DNA of 64,000 nt from CAZTDD01 sp964612675 (GTDB lineage Bacteria > Hinthialibacterota > Hinthialibacteria > Hinthialibacterales > JAKPRU01), in assembly GCA_964612675.1 (NCBI GenBank), contig CAZTDD010000003.1, forward strand, positions 1 to 64,000. Direction: 5' to 3'. This document shows positions 44,447 through 52,386 of the stretch, piece after piece. The first letter of the stretch is position 1. The number at the start of each line of letters is the position of its first letter. Under the pieces are notes generated by a model. It saw nothing but the letters and a program-made list of their open reading frames with translations, did no database searches and was not told the origin of the DNA. The translations under genes and the position numbers were made by a program.

Positions 44447-46510
44447 TCAGTCAAACAGCCGCTCCGGTGTTTCATACACGAAGATGCTATACCCCAAAAC
44501 AGCCAACGGCTCTCGGTCCGTGAAGAACGGCCACAAGCTCAATTTGCCGCTGGAAGAAGCGCCGTGCAGGGCCGTTGCGCTGATTGCCAGTTGCGTCGGT
44601 TTCTCTTTGTTCCAGTCACTGATCGGCACCGCCTGAATATCCAACAATTCCGGCAAAACACCCGACCCAAAATAGAAAAGACCAATCTTCTCCGCTGGAT
44701 TTCTTTCGATATATTCCTTAACCAACGGCAGATCCTGTCCCCAATCCAGATTTGAATCGACAACGTAAAGATGCCCGTTCCGTGGACCCCCGACCAATTC
44801 ATTGAAATATGCCAGGTAATGAGGTCCGTAATCTACAAATGTTTCTATTGCGGGTGCCACCCCCAACTCCGAGGCTGTGTCAAAACTCCTTTCCGTTTCC
44901 CTCCCCAAGAACGACACGCTTGCGTGGCCACAGTGGGGGGAGGGTTCGGGTGGGGTTGATAAGTTCAGTTGTTGCAACCCCCTCTGTATCTCCCCCAACC
45001 TTGGGGGCGAAGCAAAAAGTCGTCGGGATGCGGGAAGTGAGGTGTCAACCCCCTCTGAATCTCCCCCAGGCTTGGGGGAGAATACGCTGCAGACACGCTC
45101 GGTTCTTTTCCTCCCCCGAGACCGGGGGAGGTGTAGGAGGGGGTTGAAATCCGTTTTCCCGACTTTTTGCGACGCCATCAACCTTGGGGGCGAAGCGCTT
45201 TTTCGTACACTGTGCCTATTATGACGCAGCCTCTCCGTTTGGGGGTGGCCATCAAAGATCATATTTAAATATTTCACATAATGATGAATAAACAAATTCG
45301 TCCCAACCAACCACACCATCATCAATCCGAGCAGTACCTGTGTCACCCGGCCACGTAACAACAACCTTCGAGCCGCGGTTCCTCCCAGGACGACAAGTAA
45401 CAAACAGAAGGCCGGAAGAAGATGACGGTATCCCACAGCCGTACGGCTAACAAAAAGCAGAACAGCAAGAAGAACAAGTGCGGGTAATACGATGAGTATG
45501 TCAGTCTCTTTCTCTTTCCGACTTCGAATAAACCGAATAAATCCGAACAGAAGAAGAATTAAAGTAGGAATAGGAGTTTTAATAAGAAAAACCACTGGAT
45601 AAAACAAAATGGAAGGTTCTGTACTCAGTTGACCCAGAAAATACGTGACCTGACCCGTACGTGCCTGCGACCATTGGCTCGATACGGCGGCTATGTAGTT
45701 CGGTGACGGGAAGAAAATATGTCCTTGGAAATCTTCTATCTCGCAACCGTAGCCGATCCAAATTGTGACCACGATCCCGGCCAAATAGAGAGCCGCACAC
45801 TCAATCGGCTGCCTCACATTCTCTTTGGACCGAAGAAGAACAAATAGAAGGATGGAGACTCCGCACGGGACCAGCAAAAGACCGGAGTGCTTTAATAAAC
45901 AGGCCATTCCGGTTACCAGGCTCCAAAGTAGGAGCCGCTGTACCGTAGGCGATTTCAGCCACGACCAACACGCGAGAGCGAAGAGCAAGTAGCCCAGCGT
46001 CGCACCGATATCTGTTGTGACAAGACGACCATGCGCCGCAAGGTTCGGATCGAACACACAAAATACCAGCACCATAAGTGCCACCCTGATGTCGAACAAC
46101 CGTCTGGTCAGAAGAAACACGATCAACGAGACGCCGCATGACAGTAGAATCGCCACGTATCGCCCGGTGCGCACAAGGTCCAAAACAATCGTCGGGTTTG
46201 CCCGTGCGAAACCTTCTCCGAACCCGTTCCATTGCCCCTTCGACCAGGCGGGCGACTCCAACGGCAAAACCGGCTTCCAAAACAGAACAGCCGGGATAGC
46301 GCACAGCATACTCTGGTCCGGTGGGGGATTGCGAAACAAACGGAAATCGCCGGTTCTCCAAGTCGCGACTCCAGCAGCGAGGTAATTCAATTCGTCTGCA
46401 GTCGGCGATTTCTTGCGGAGACTCCAACCAAGAATGCACGCCTGGGCAAGGATCAATACGACGACTGCGATCCACGTCAGGTATGGGGTATTCCTATCTG
46501 GAACGTTCAC
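44447..46510 (-). CDS. GT39-like membrane glycosyltransferase interrupted by an in-frame repeat element
   Basis: A 687-residue protein with about ten membrane spans (about 10-440). An early loop carries the dolichyl-phosphate-mannose-type glycosyltransferase signature LRKKSPTADELNYLAAGV; PMT/ArnT relatives have an Asp/Glu pair here. After residue ~430, a stretch of ~110 residues is encoded by repeat copy B, in frame. The soluble C-terminus (VDYGPHYLAYFNELVGGPRNGHLYVVDSNLDWGQDL) then resumes. The start is GTG with GAAGAGGG upstream. Whether the protein still works with the insertion is unknown. Confidence 0.85.
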   Translation of the reverse strand: MNVPDRNTPYLTWIAVVVLILAQACILGWSLRKKSPTADELNYLAAGVATWRTGDFRLFRNPPPDQSMLCAIPAVLFWKPVLPLESPAWSKGQWNGFGEGFARANPTIVLDLVRTGRYVAILLSCGVSLIVFLLTRRLFDIRVALMVLVFCVFDPNLAAHGRLVTTDIGATLGYLLFALACWSWLKSPTVQRLLLWSLVTGMACLLKHSGLLLVPCGVSILLFVLLRSKENVRQPIECAALYLAGIVVTIWIGYGCEIEDFQGHIFFPSPNYIAAVSSQWSQARTGQVTYFLGQLSTEPSILFYPVVFLIKTPIPTLILLLFGFIRFIRSRKEKETDILIVLPALVLLAVLLFVSRTAVGYRHLLPAFCLLLVVLGGTAARRLLLRGRVTQVLLGLMMVWLVGTNLFIHHYVKYLNMIFDGHPQTERLRHNRHSVRKSASPPRLMASQKVGKTDFNPLLHLPRSRGRKRTERVCSVFSPKPGGDSEGVDTSLPASRRLFASPPRLGEIQRGLQQLNLSTPPEPSPHCGHASVSFLGRETERSFDTASELGVAPAIETFVDYGPHYLAYFNELVGGPRNGHLYVVDSNLDWGQDLPLVKEYIERNPAEKIGLFYFGSGVLPELLDIQAVPISDWNKEKPTQLAISATALHGASSSGKLSLWPFFTDREPLAVLGYSIFVYETPERLFD
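44899..45199. repeat. Palindromic TIR element, copy B, in frame inside the GT39 gene
   Basis: Imperfect 17-bp inverted ends lie at 45006-45022 and 45160-45176 (15 of 17 match), enclosing the shared CTGCAGACACGCTCG and CCTCCCCCG-AGAC-CGGGGGAGG core. The flanking 17-bp direct repeat AACCTTGGGGGCGAAGC lies at 44997-45013 and 45180-45196, starts 183 nt apart. A second module at 44899-44960 carries a nested ACGCTTGCGT-type hairpin. Confidence 0.85.
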
Positions 46511-46587
46511 AGGTGCCCTCTTCTATGCTCAAATAGAAGCACATTATCGTATCCGATTGAACCGCCGCTCAGGAAAGTGAGAAAACA

Positions 46588-46986
46588 ATGATACGACGAT
46601 CTTTCTTTGGTTCTCTAGCCGGTCTTCTGGGGTTTGCGTCAACCGCCGGGGCTGCCGGTACCGAACGACGGGAAAAGACTCGCGCGGAGCTGCTGCGCGT
46701 TCCTTTGGCCGGGTATCAGTTCTACGACGGCGACCGGGTGGTTACGTCTCTGGAAAAGGGGACGCGGCTCACGTTGCGCCGCGAGCCGGATAACCCGTGC
46801 GACAGGAACGCTGTGGAGATTATCACGTCGGACGGTGTCAAATTGGGCTATCTTCCGCGATCGTCAGTAGAATCCATCGCGCGGAATCTGGATCGGGGTA
46901 TACCGGTCCAGGCCGAAATCAGCGAGATCGATCCCCACGCCGAAAGCTGGCGGCGGATCTATGTCGAGTGTTTTGTGGAGATTTAA
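46588..46986 (+). CDS. Exported HIRAN-domain protein
   Basis: A 132-residue protein with N-terminus MIRRSFFGSLAGLLGFASTAGAAG, a twin-arginine-like or Sec signal. The mature part is a single HIRAN domain: LAGYQFYDGDRVVTSLEKGTRLTLRREPDNPCDRNAVEIITSDGVKLGYLPRSSVESIARNLDRG. HIRAN domains bind damaged or stalled-fork DNA in the helicase HLTF; stand-alone exported forms have no known function. It is divergent from the GT39 gene (77 nt) and precedes the methyltransferase by 18 nt. Confidence 0.85.
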   Translation: MIRRSFFGSLAGLLGFASTAGAAGTERREKTRAELLRVPLAGYQFYDGDRVVTSLEKGTRLTLRREPDNPCDRNAVEIITSDGVKLGYLPRSSVESIARNLDRGIPVQAEISEIDPHAESWRRIYVECFVEI

Positions 46987-47004
46987 ATCTCCTCGATATA
47001 AAAC

Positions 47005-47985
47005 ATGGATGCAAACAGTATACTTCAGATCGCGCGGGGGTATTGGGAATCGCGGGTTCTACTTACCGGCGCGGAATTGAACGTTTTTACATTATTGAGC
47101 GACAAATCGCTTTCTCTTGATGAACTGGCGGACCGTCTTCGTGCGGACCGGCGAGGGCTCGGTATTTTGCTCGATGCGCTTGCGGCAATGGAGCTGTTAC
47201 AGAAGACGGACGATGGATATTTCTGTCCTGCCGAGATCGGCGAGCACCTTTCCGAAGATTCGCCGAATTCGGTGCTGCCGATGGTGCTGCATCTGGCCGG
47301 TTTGTGGAAGAAATGGTCGAAACTGACCGACATCGTCGAAAAGGGAAGAGTAGAAGAAACCGCGCTCGAACCAATGCCCGTCGACCAGATTCGTGCCTTC
47401 ATTGGAGCGATGCACGTAGTCGGCAGAGACATCGCAATGCCGCTGGTCGAGAAAATCGGTGTTGGACCTGCGCGCAAGCTCTTGGACGTCGGCGGCGCGT
47501 CAGGCACGTACACGATCGCCTTTCTCCAGGCCGAACCCGAGATGAGAGCAACGATCTTCGATCAGCCGGAAGTGATCGATATGGCGAAAGATCGGTTAAC
47601 AAAAGAGGGGCTTCTTCATCGGACAGATTTGGTCCCCGGTGATTTCTATACCGACGAATTGCCGGGTGGGCATGATTTGGCGCTGATCTCGGCGATTATT
47701 CATCAGAACAGTCCCAAGCAGAATCTCGATCTGTATCGCAAAGTCTATCGGGCACTGGAAGCCGGCGGACGGATTGTCATCCGCGACCAGATCATGAATC
47801 CGGATCGGACGACACCTCGGCCGGGGGCGATTTTCGCCATCAATATGCTCGTGGCTACCGAGGGCGGGAATACATACACCTTTGATGAAATCAAAGACGG
47901 ATTATCCGAAGCCGGTTTTGAACGTGTAAATCTGATTCAAGCGGGCGAGCGGATGGATGGTCTTGTCGAGGCCTTCAAGCCGTAG
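47005..47985 (+). CDS. SAM-dependent O-methyltransferase (acetylserotonin/CrtF type)
   Basis: A 326-residue protein with an N-terminal winged-helix dimerisation domain (about 10-90) and a C-terminal Rossmann SAM-binding domain: LLDVGGASGTYTIAFLQAEPEMRATIFDQPEVI. The HIOMT-like family methylates small-molecule hydroxyl groups. The catalytic His position reads IIHQNSPKQ, keeping the His-x-Asn/Ser context. The substrate is unknown. Its 3' end overlaps the convergent RND gene by 11 nt. Confidence 0.9.
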   Translation: MDANSILQIARGYWESRVLLTGAELNVFTLLSDKSLSLDELADRLRADRRGLGILLDALAAMELLQKTDDGYFCPAEIGEHLSEDSPNSVLPMVLHLAGLWKKWSKLTDIVEKGRVEETALEPMPVDQIRAFIGAMHVVGRDIAMPLVEKIGVGPARKLLDVGGASGTYTIAFLQAEPEMRATIFDQPEVIDMAKDRLTKEGLLHRTDLVPGDFYTDELPGGHDLALISAIIHQNSPKQNLDLYRKVYRALEAGGRIVIRDQIMNPDRTTPRPGAIFAINMLVATEGGNTYTFDEIKDGLSEAGFERVNLIQAGERMDGLVEAFKP

Positions 47986-50900
47986 TCTCCGCAACCGGTT
48001 TCTTGAGACGGACCAACCGTGTCAGATCCTCGACGATCAGATACAACGACGGCACAAGCAGAAGCACGATCAGCGTGACGAAGAGCACTCCGTACCCGAG
48101 CGAAATCGCCATCGGAATCAGAAACCGGGCTTGCACAGACGTCTCAAAAATCATCGGCGCGAGGCCGAAGAAGGTGGTTAATGAAGTAAGCAGGATTGGG
48201 CGGAATCGTCGAATCCCCGCAGCGACAATGGCCTCAAACGGATCGTTCTTTTCCTCGCGTGCAGCATTTGCCGCGTGAACAAGCACCAGCGAATCGTTCA
48301 CGACCACACCCGATAACGCAATGATTCCCATCATGCTGATGACGCTGAGATCATAGCCCATGATGACGTGTCCGATAGCCGCACCGACGATGCCAAACGG
48401 GATCGCGGTCATGACCACTACGGGTTGAATGTAGCTTTTAAACGGAATCGCGAGCATCGCAAAAATCACGATCATCGCTAATAGGAAACCGTTGCCAAGG
48501 CTTTCCATGGCTTCCCGTTGATCTCGTTGTTCGCCTTCCAGTGAGTAACTCAGTCCGGGGTATTTAGCGAGAAGATCGGGCAGTACCGTTGCCTGCACAT
48601 CGGCAAGCACCTTGTTCGCATTGGCGACACCTTCAACAACGTCCGCCGTGACGCCGATCGTCCGGCGACCGTCCGTCCGCACGATCTCCGTGTAAGAACG
48701 CCCTCGATCGATCTCCGCCGCTTCCACAAGCGGGATTTCTTGTCCCTGCGGCGTTCGAATCAAGAGTTCCTCGATATTGTATTCTGATTTTCTCTCCTCT
48801 TCCGGCAGTCGAACCATGACCCAGACCTCGTTCCGACCGCGCTGTTGCCGGAATGCCCGCTCACCATAGAATGCGCTTCGGACCTGGCGGGCGAGATCGG
48901 CGGCCGTAATCCCGATGCTACGGGCTTCTGGTCGTACTCTCAGATCCAGCTGCGGTTTGCCGGGAGAAAAACCGTCATCGATATCGCGGACACCGGCATA
49001 CGACTCAAACTCTTCCGCCAGCTCGGCGGCCGCCTTCTCCAACGTGGGAACGTGTCGATGACTCAGCAAGATGTTGATCGCATCGCCTGACGTAGGACCG
49101 GCACTGTAGGCAAAGGTCAGCGTTTCAGCCCCGGAAACTTCCCCCAGTTCTTTACTCCATTCGTTTGCTAACTGCGACGCGGTAATCGGGCGTTCATCGG
49201 TTGGAACCATAAATACCTGAACGTTTGTCAGGTGACTTCCTGCATTCGCAAAGTCGATGTCGACCGGCCCTCCGCCGATCGGTGGACTGCCGATCTGCGC
49301 GTAAACCCCACGGGTGATCTTGTCGCCGCCGTGTCTCGCCAGGACCGTTTTCAAGGACTGAGAGAGTCTATTCTTGATCTCCTTTGTTTCTTCAACGGGT
49401 GTGCCGAAGGGCATTTCCACCGATGCAGTGACAATGTCCGAGTCGACTTTGGGCATGAAACTGAAATCGATTCGGCCGCCTCGAATGAAACCAACGGTGA
49501 CGACGAGAATCGTGATGCCCGTGGCGACCGTAATGTAGCGATTGCGCAGGGCGAAACGTAGCACGGGTTGATAGATCTTGTGAATGAACCAAAGCAGTAA
49601 ATCTGAGAAGCGTTGTTGTTTCCGGTGAATGAATCCACGAATTCCTGTCTCACGCGCCGCCCGGAGATGGCCGAGGTGGGCGGGCAGGACATAGAGCGAT
49701 TCGATGAGCGAGATCAGGAATACGGATACCACGACGGCTGGAATCACGCGGAAGAACTTTCCCGTCACACCCGGTATGAAGAACATCGGCATGAACGCAG
49801 TAATGTTAGTGAGTATCGAGAACGTGACCGGCACGGAGATTTGCCGGGCTCCGTGTATCGCCGCATCGATGAATCGCATCCCTCGCTGGCGAAGTTCATA
49901 CACGTTCTCTCCAACGACAATCGCGTCGTCGACAACGATACCGAGCGTAATAATAAACGCGAACATGGAGATCATGTTGATCGATACATCCATGGCGGGC
50001 ATCAGCAGCAACGATCCGAGGAAAGAAATTGGTATGCCCATCGTTACCCAGAACGCCAGGCGCAACTCCAGAAACAATCCTAAGATGATAAGAACCAACA
50101 GCAGACCCAGACCGGCGTTGCGCAGAAGAAGCTGCATCCGGTCGTAATACATCTCCGACCAATCCAGCCACGTGGCGACTCCAACACCCACAGGTAGGGT
50201 GGCACGAAGCTCTTCCACATATTCCTTCACCGCGTTAGCGACCTCGATGGGGGTCTGATCGCCGACCCGAAATACGATGACACGCATAGCGGATTCGCCG
50301 TTATAGAACGCCTCTTGGTCGGTATCGCGGTACCCGTCGATAATGTCGGCCATTTGTCCGAGCTTCACATACGTTCCGTCGGGCCGAGATACAATCGGGA
50401 TATCGTAGAATTCACTGCCGTAATCCCGCCGCTCGGCCGTCCGCAAAAGTACTTCGCCCGATCTGGTTTTGACACTGCCTCCCGGCAGCTCCAGGGCTCC
50501 CCTCGACACCTGGTTGGCGATTTGGGTCAATGTCAGGTCGTAGGCGCGAAGGGTCCGATGGGGTACCTCGATACTGATCTCCAGCGGTGGAATGCCCTCG
50601 AGCTCAACGAAGGTGATTTCCGGTTTCTGCATCAGGTCGTCGCGGACTTTCTCGGCCAATTGGTGCAGATTTCGTTGACTCATATCGCCGTACAAAAGCA
50701 CGGAAATCACTTCACGCCGATTTACCGCCAGGCTGACAACAGGGCGTTCGGCATCCTGCGGAAACGAACGGATGCGATCGACTCCGTTCTTGATATCCTG
50801 TAATGCCTTATTCGCGTCGGCCCCCATCAGGAGCTCGACGGCTACAGTCCCCATGCCTTCTCTGGCCAGGGATGTGACTTGTTTGATTCCGTCCAATCCA

Positions 50901-51136
50901 CGGACCTGTTCTTCGATCGCGAGGATGATTCCCTGTTCGACTTCAGCGGGGCTGGCGCCGGGGTAGGGAACACTAATCGTCACAAAATCCAGACTGAATT
51001 CAGGAAAGACCTCTTGCTTAACTTGCCGTCCGATAAGAAGCCCGCCCACAAGAAGAACGATCATGAGGAGGTTGGCCGCGACCGAATTGCGCGTCATCCA
51101 CGCGATGGGGCCGCGAACGTCTTTTGCGTCGCTCAT
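47975..51136 (-). CDS. RND-family efflux transporter (AcrB-like)
   Basis: A 1053-residue inner-membrane proton-drug antiporter with twelve membrane spans and two large periplasmic loops; the first span reads SVAANLLMIVLLVGGLLIG. The proton-relay region FIITLGIVVDDAIVVGENVYE keeps the Asp-Asp pair of RND pumps. It forms a tripartite pump with the adaptor and TolC-like genes upstream. The start ATG shares one base with the adaptor stop (TAATG). Substrates are unknown; the family covers drugs, metals and lipids. Confidence 0.95.
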   Translation of the reverse strand: MSDAKDVRGPIAWMTRNSVAANLLMIVLLVGGLLIGRQVKQEVFPEFSLDFVTISVPYPGASPAEVEQGIILAIEEQVRGLDGIKQVTSLAREGMGTVAVELLMGADANKALQDIKNGVDRIRSFPQDAERPVVSLAVNRREVISVLLYGDMSQRNLHQLAEKVRDDLMQKPEITFVELEGIPPLEISIEVPHRTLRAYDLTLTQIANQVSRGALELPGGSVKTRSGEVLLRTAERRDYGSEFYDIPIVSRPDGTYVKLGQMADIIDGYRDTDQEAFYNGESAMRVIVFRVGDQTPIEVANAVKEYVEELRATLPVGVGVATWLDWSEMYYDRMQLLLRNAGLGLLLVLIILGLFLELRLAFWVTMGIPISFLGSLLLMPAMDVSINMISMFAFIITLGIVVDDAIVVGENVYELRQRGMRFIDAAIHGARQISVPVTFSILTNITAFMPMFFIPGVTGKFFRVIPAVVVSVFLISLIESLYVLPAHLGHLRAARETGIRGFIHRKQQRFSDLLLWFIHKIYQPVLRFALRNRYITVATGITILVVTVGFIRGGRIDFSFMPKVDSDIVTASVEMPFGTPVEETKEIKNRLSQSLKTVLARHGGDKITRGVYAQIGSPPIGGGPVDIDFANAGSHLTNVQVFMVPTDERPITASQLANEWSKELGEVSGAETLTFAYSAGPTSGDAINILLSHRHVPTLEKAAAELAEEFESYAGVRDIDDGFSPGKPQLDLRVRPEARSIGITAADLARQVRSAFYGERAFRQQRGRNEVWVMVRLPEEERKSEYNIEELLIRTPQGQEIPLVEAAEIDRGRSYTEIVRTDGRRTIGVTADVVEGVANANKVLADVQATVLPDLLAKYPGLSYSLEGEQRDQREAMESLGNGFLLAMIVIFAMLAIPFKSYIQPVVVMTAIPFGIVGAAIGHVIMGYDLSVISMMGIIALSGVVVNDSLVLVHAANAAREEKNDPFEAIVAAGIRRFRPILLTSLTTFFGLAPMIFETSVQARFLIPMAISLGYGVLFVTLIVLLLVPSLYLIVEDLTRLVRLKKPVAETTA

Positions 51137-52386
51137 TACGGTCCCTCCTCAGCCGGCACGAGCGGCTGGCTCTGTTCCAAATCGCCGTATCCTGGTTCCG
51201 GTTCGTCTTCACTGGTGGAAAGGCGCAGCATCATTCCTTTCAGGGGCGTACTGATTGAACTGGTTATGATTCTCTCGCCGTCGTTGATTCCTTCCTTCAC
51301 ACACACTGCCTGTTCCATGCGCCAGACTACCTGGATGTCTCGTATATCCAGCCTGTCGTTTTCGTCCATGATCCAGACTTTGTCGCCCTCACGAAGGGCT
51401 TCTCGTGGTAGAACGATAACCCCGTCCATAAATCGTCCTTCGATTTCAACATCGACGTAGGCTTCGACCAGCAATGGCAGGCCGGGATTCTCGGGGATCG
51501 CATCCAGCGGTTTGGGGATAGAAATCAGCAGCCGAGCGAGTTTTCCTCCAACGCCAAGATCGCCGAGCAGCCGAACAACTCTTCCGTCTCGTTTGATCGT
51601 GGTTCCCATGCCAACCTCATGAATCACCCGCGCCTTCGAACATTCCGGGGCATTGATTTCCGGTAACCGTATCCACGGCAATCGATCCATTCGAACCGAG
51701 ACTTCCACCCAGAACTCATCGGCACCAATCAGCCGGGCGATTCGCGTCTGTGGGCTAACAAACTGGCCGATGTCAACCGATTCTTCAATTACCATGCAAT
51801 TGAATGGCGCGCGAATCGTCGTGCGCTGCAGGTCGAGTCGTGCCTTCTCGAGAGCGCTACTCGCCGCCGCCAGTGTCGCCTGTGCATACTGTAGGTGAGG
51901 TTTTCGCAATGCGAGCTCGCGGCCGACGTCGGTTGTTTCCACTTCGTCACCAAGCAGTTGCCATTCTTTCTGCGCGATAACTTGTTGTCCTTTTTCCTGC
52001 CTCAGAGCAAAGAGTGCGCTTTCGACTTTTGCCTGTTGTTGATCGACAGCATGTTCGTAATCGCGGGGATCGATCTGTACGATCACCTCCCCTTTCTTGA
52101 ACCGACCGCCCGGAATCAATTGGGGGCTTTGTTCGATGATTCGCCCCTGGACCTCCGGTTGCAGGCTTACCGTTTTGGATGGTCGCACTGTGCCTTGACC
52201 TTCAACAATTACCCTCTTGTTGGTGCGTTCGGCCGTAATGATGTCCACCAAGAGCGGCTTCACTTCCGGCACGCTCTTCGCCGGCTCCGGCCGGGTCGAG
52301 ATGAGATACCTGGCGGTGTAGACGCCCAGTGCCAGTATCGAAACGAATATCGCGAACTTGATTATGTATTTCAGTGTCTTGATCAT
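51136..52386 (-). CDS. RND periplasmic adaptor (membrane fusion protein)
   Basis: A 416-residue MFP with an N-terminal membrane anchor (about 7-25), a split biotinyl-lipoyl-like domain (GQGTVRPSKTVSLQPEVQGRI and RAPFNCMVIEESVDIGQFVSP), a coiled-coil hairpin and beta-barrel domains. It links the RND pump to the TolC-like channel. ATG 52386 overlaps the upstream stop as TCAT/ATGA; a frame starting at 52518 would lie within the preceding gene. Confidence 0.94.
   Translation of the reverse strand: MIKTLKYIIKFAIFVSILALGVYTARYLISTRPEPAKSVPEVKPLLVDIITAERTNKRVIVEGQGTVRPSKTVSLQPEVQGRIIEQSPQLIPGGRFKKGEVIVQIDPRDYEHAVDQQQAKVESALFALRQEKGQQVIAQKEWQLLGDEVETTDVGRELALRKPHLQYAQATLAAASSALEKARLDLQRTTIRAPFNCMVIEESVDIGQFVSPQTRIARLIGADEFWVEVSVRMDRLPWIRLPEINAPECSKARVIHEVGMGTTIKRDGRVVRLLGDLGVGGKLARLLISIPKPLDAIPENPGLPLLVEAYVDVEIEGRFMDGVIVLPREALREGDKVWIMDENDRLDIRDIQVVWRMEQAVCVKEGINDGERIITSSISTPLKGMMLRLSTSEDEPEPGYGDLEQSQPLVPAEEGP

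Noticed and set aside
44877..45224. 115-codon + strand frame inside the GT39 gene
   Set aside because: It is the complementary reading of repeat copy B; the minus-strand frame is the one continuous with the glycosyltransferase.
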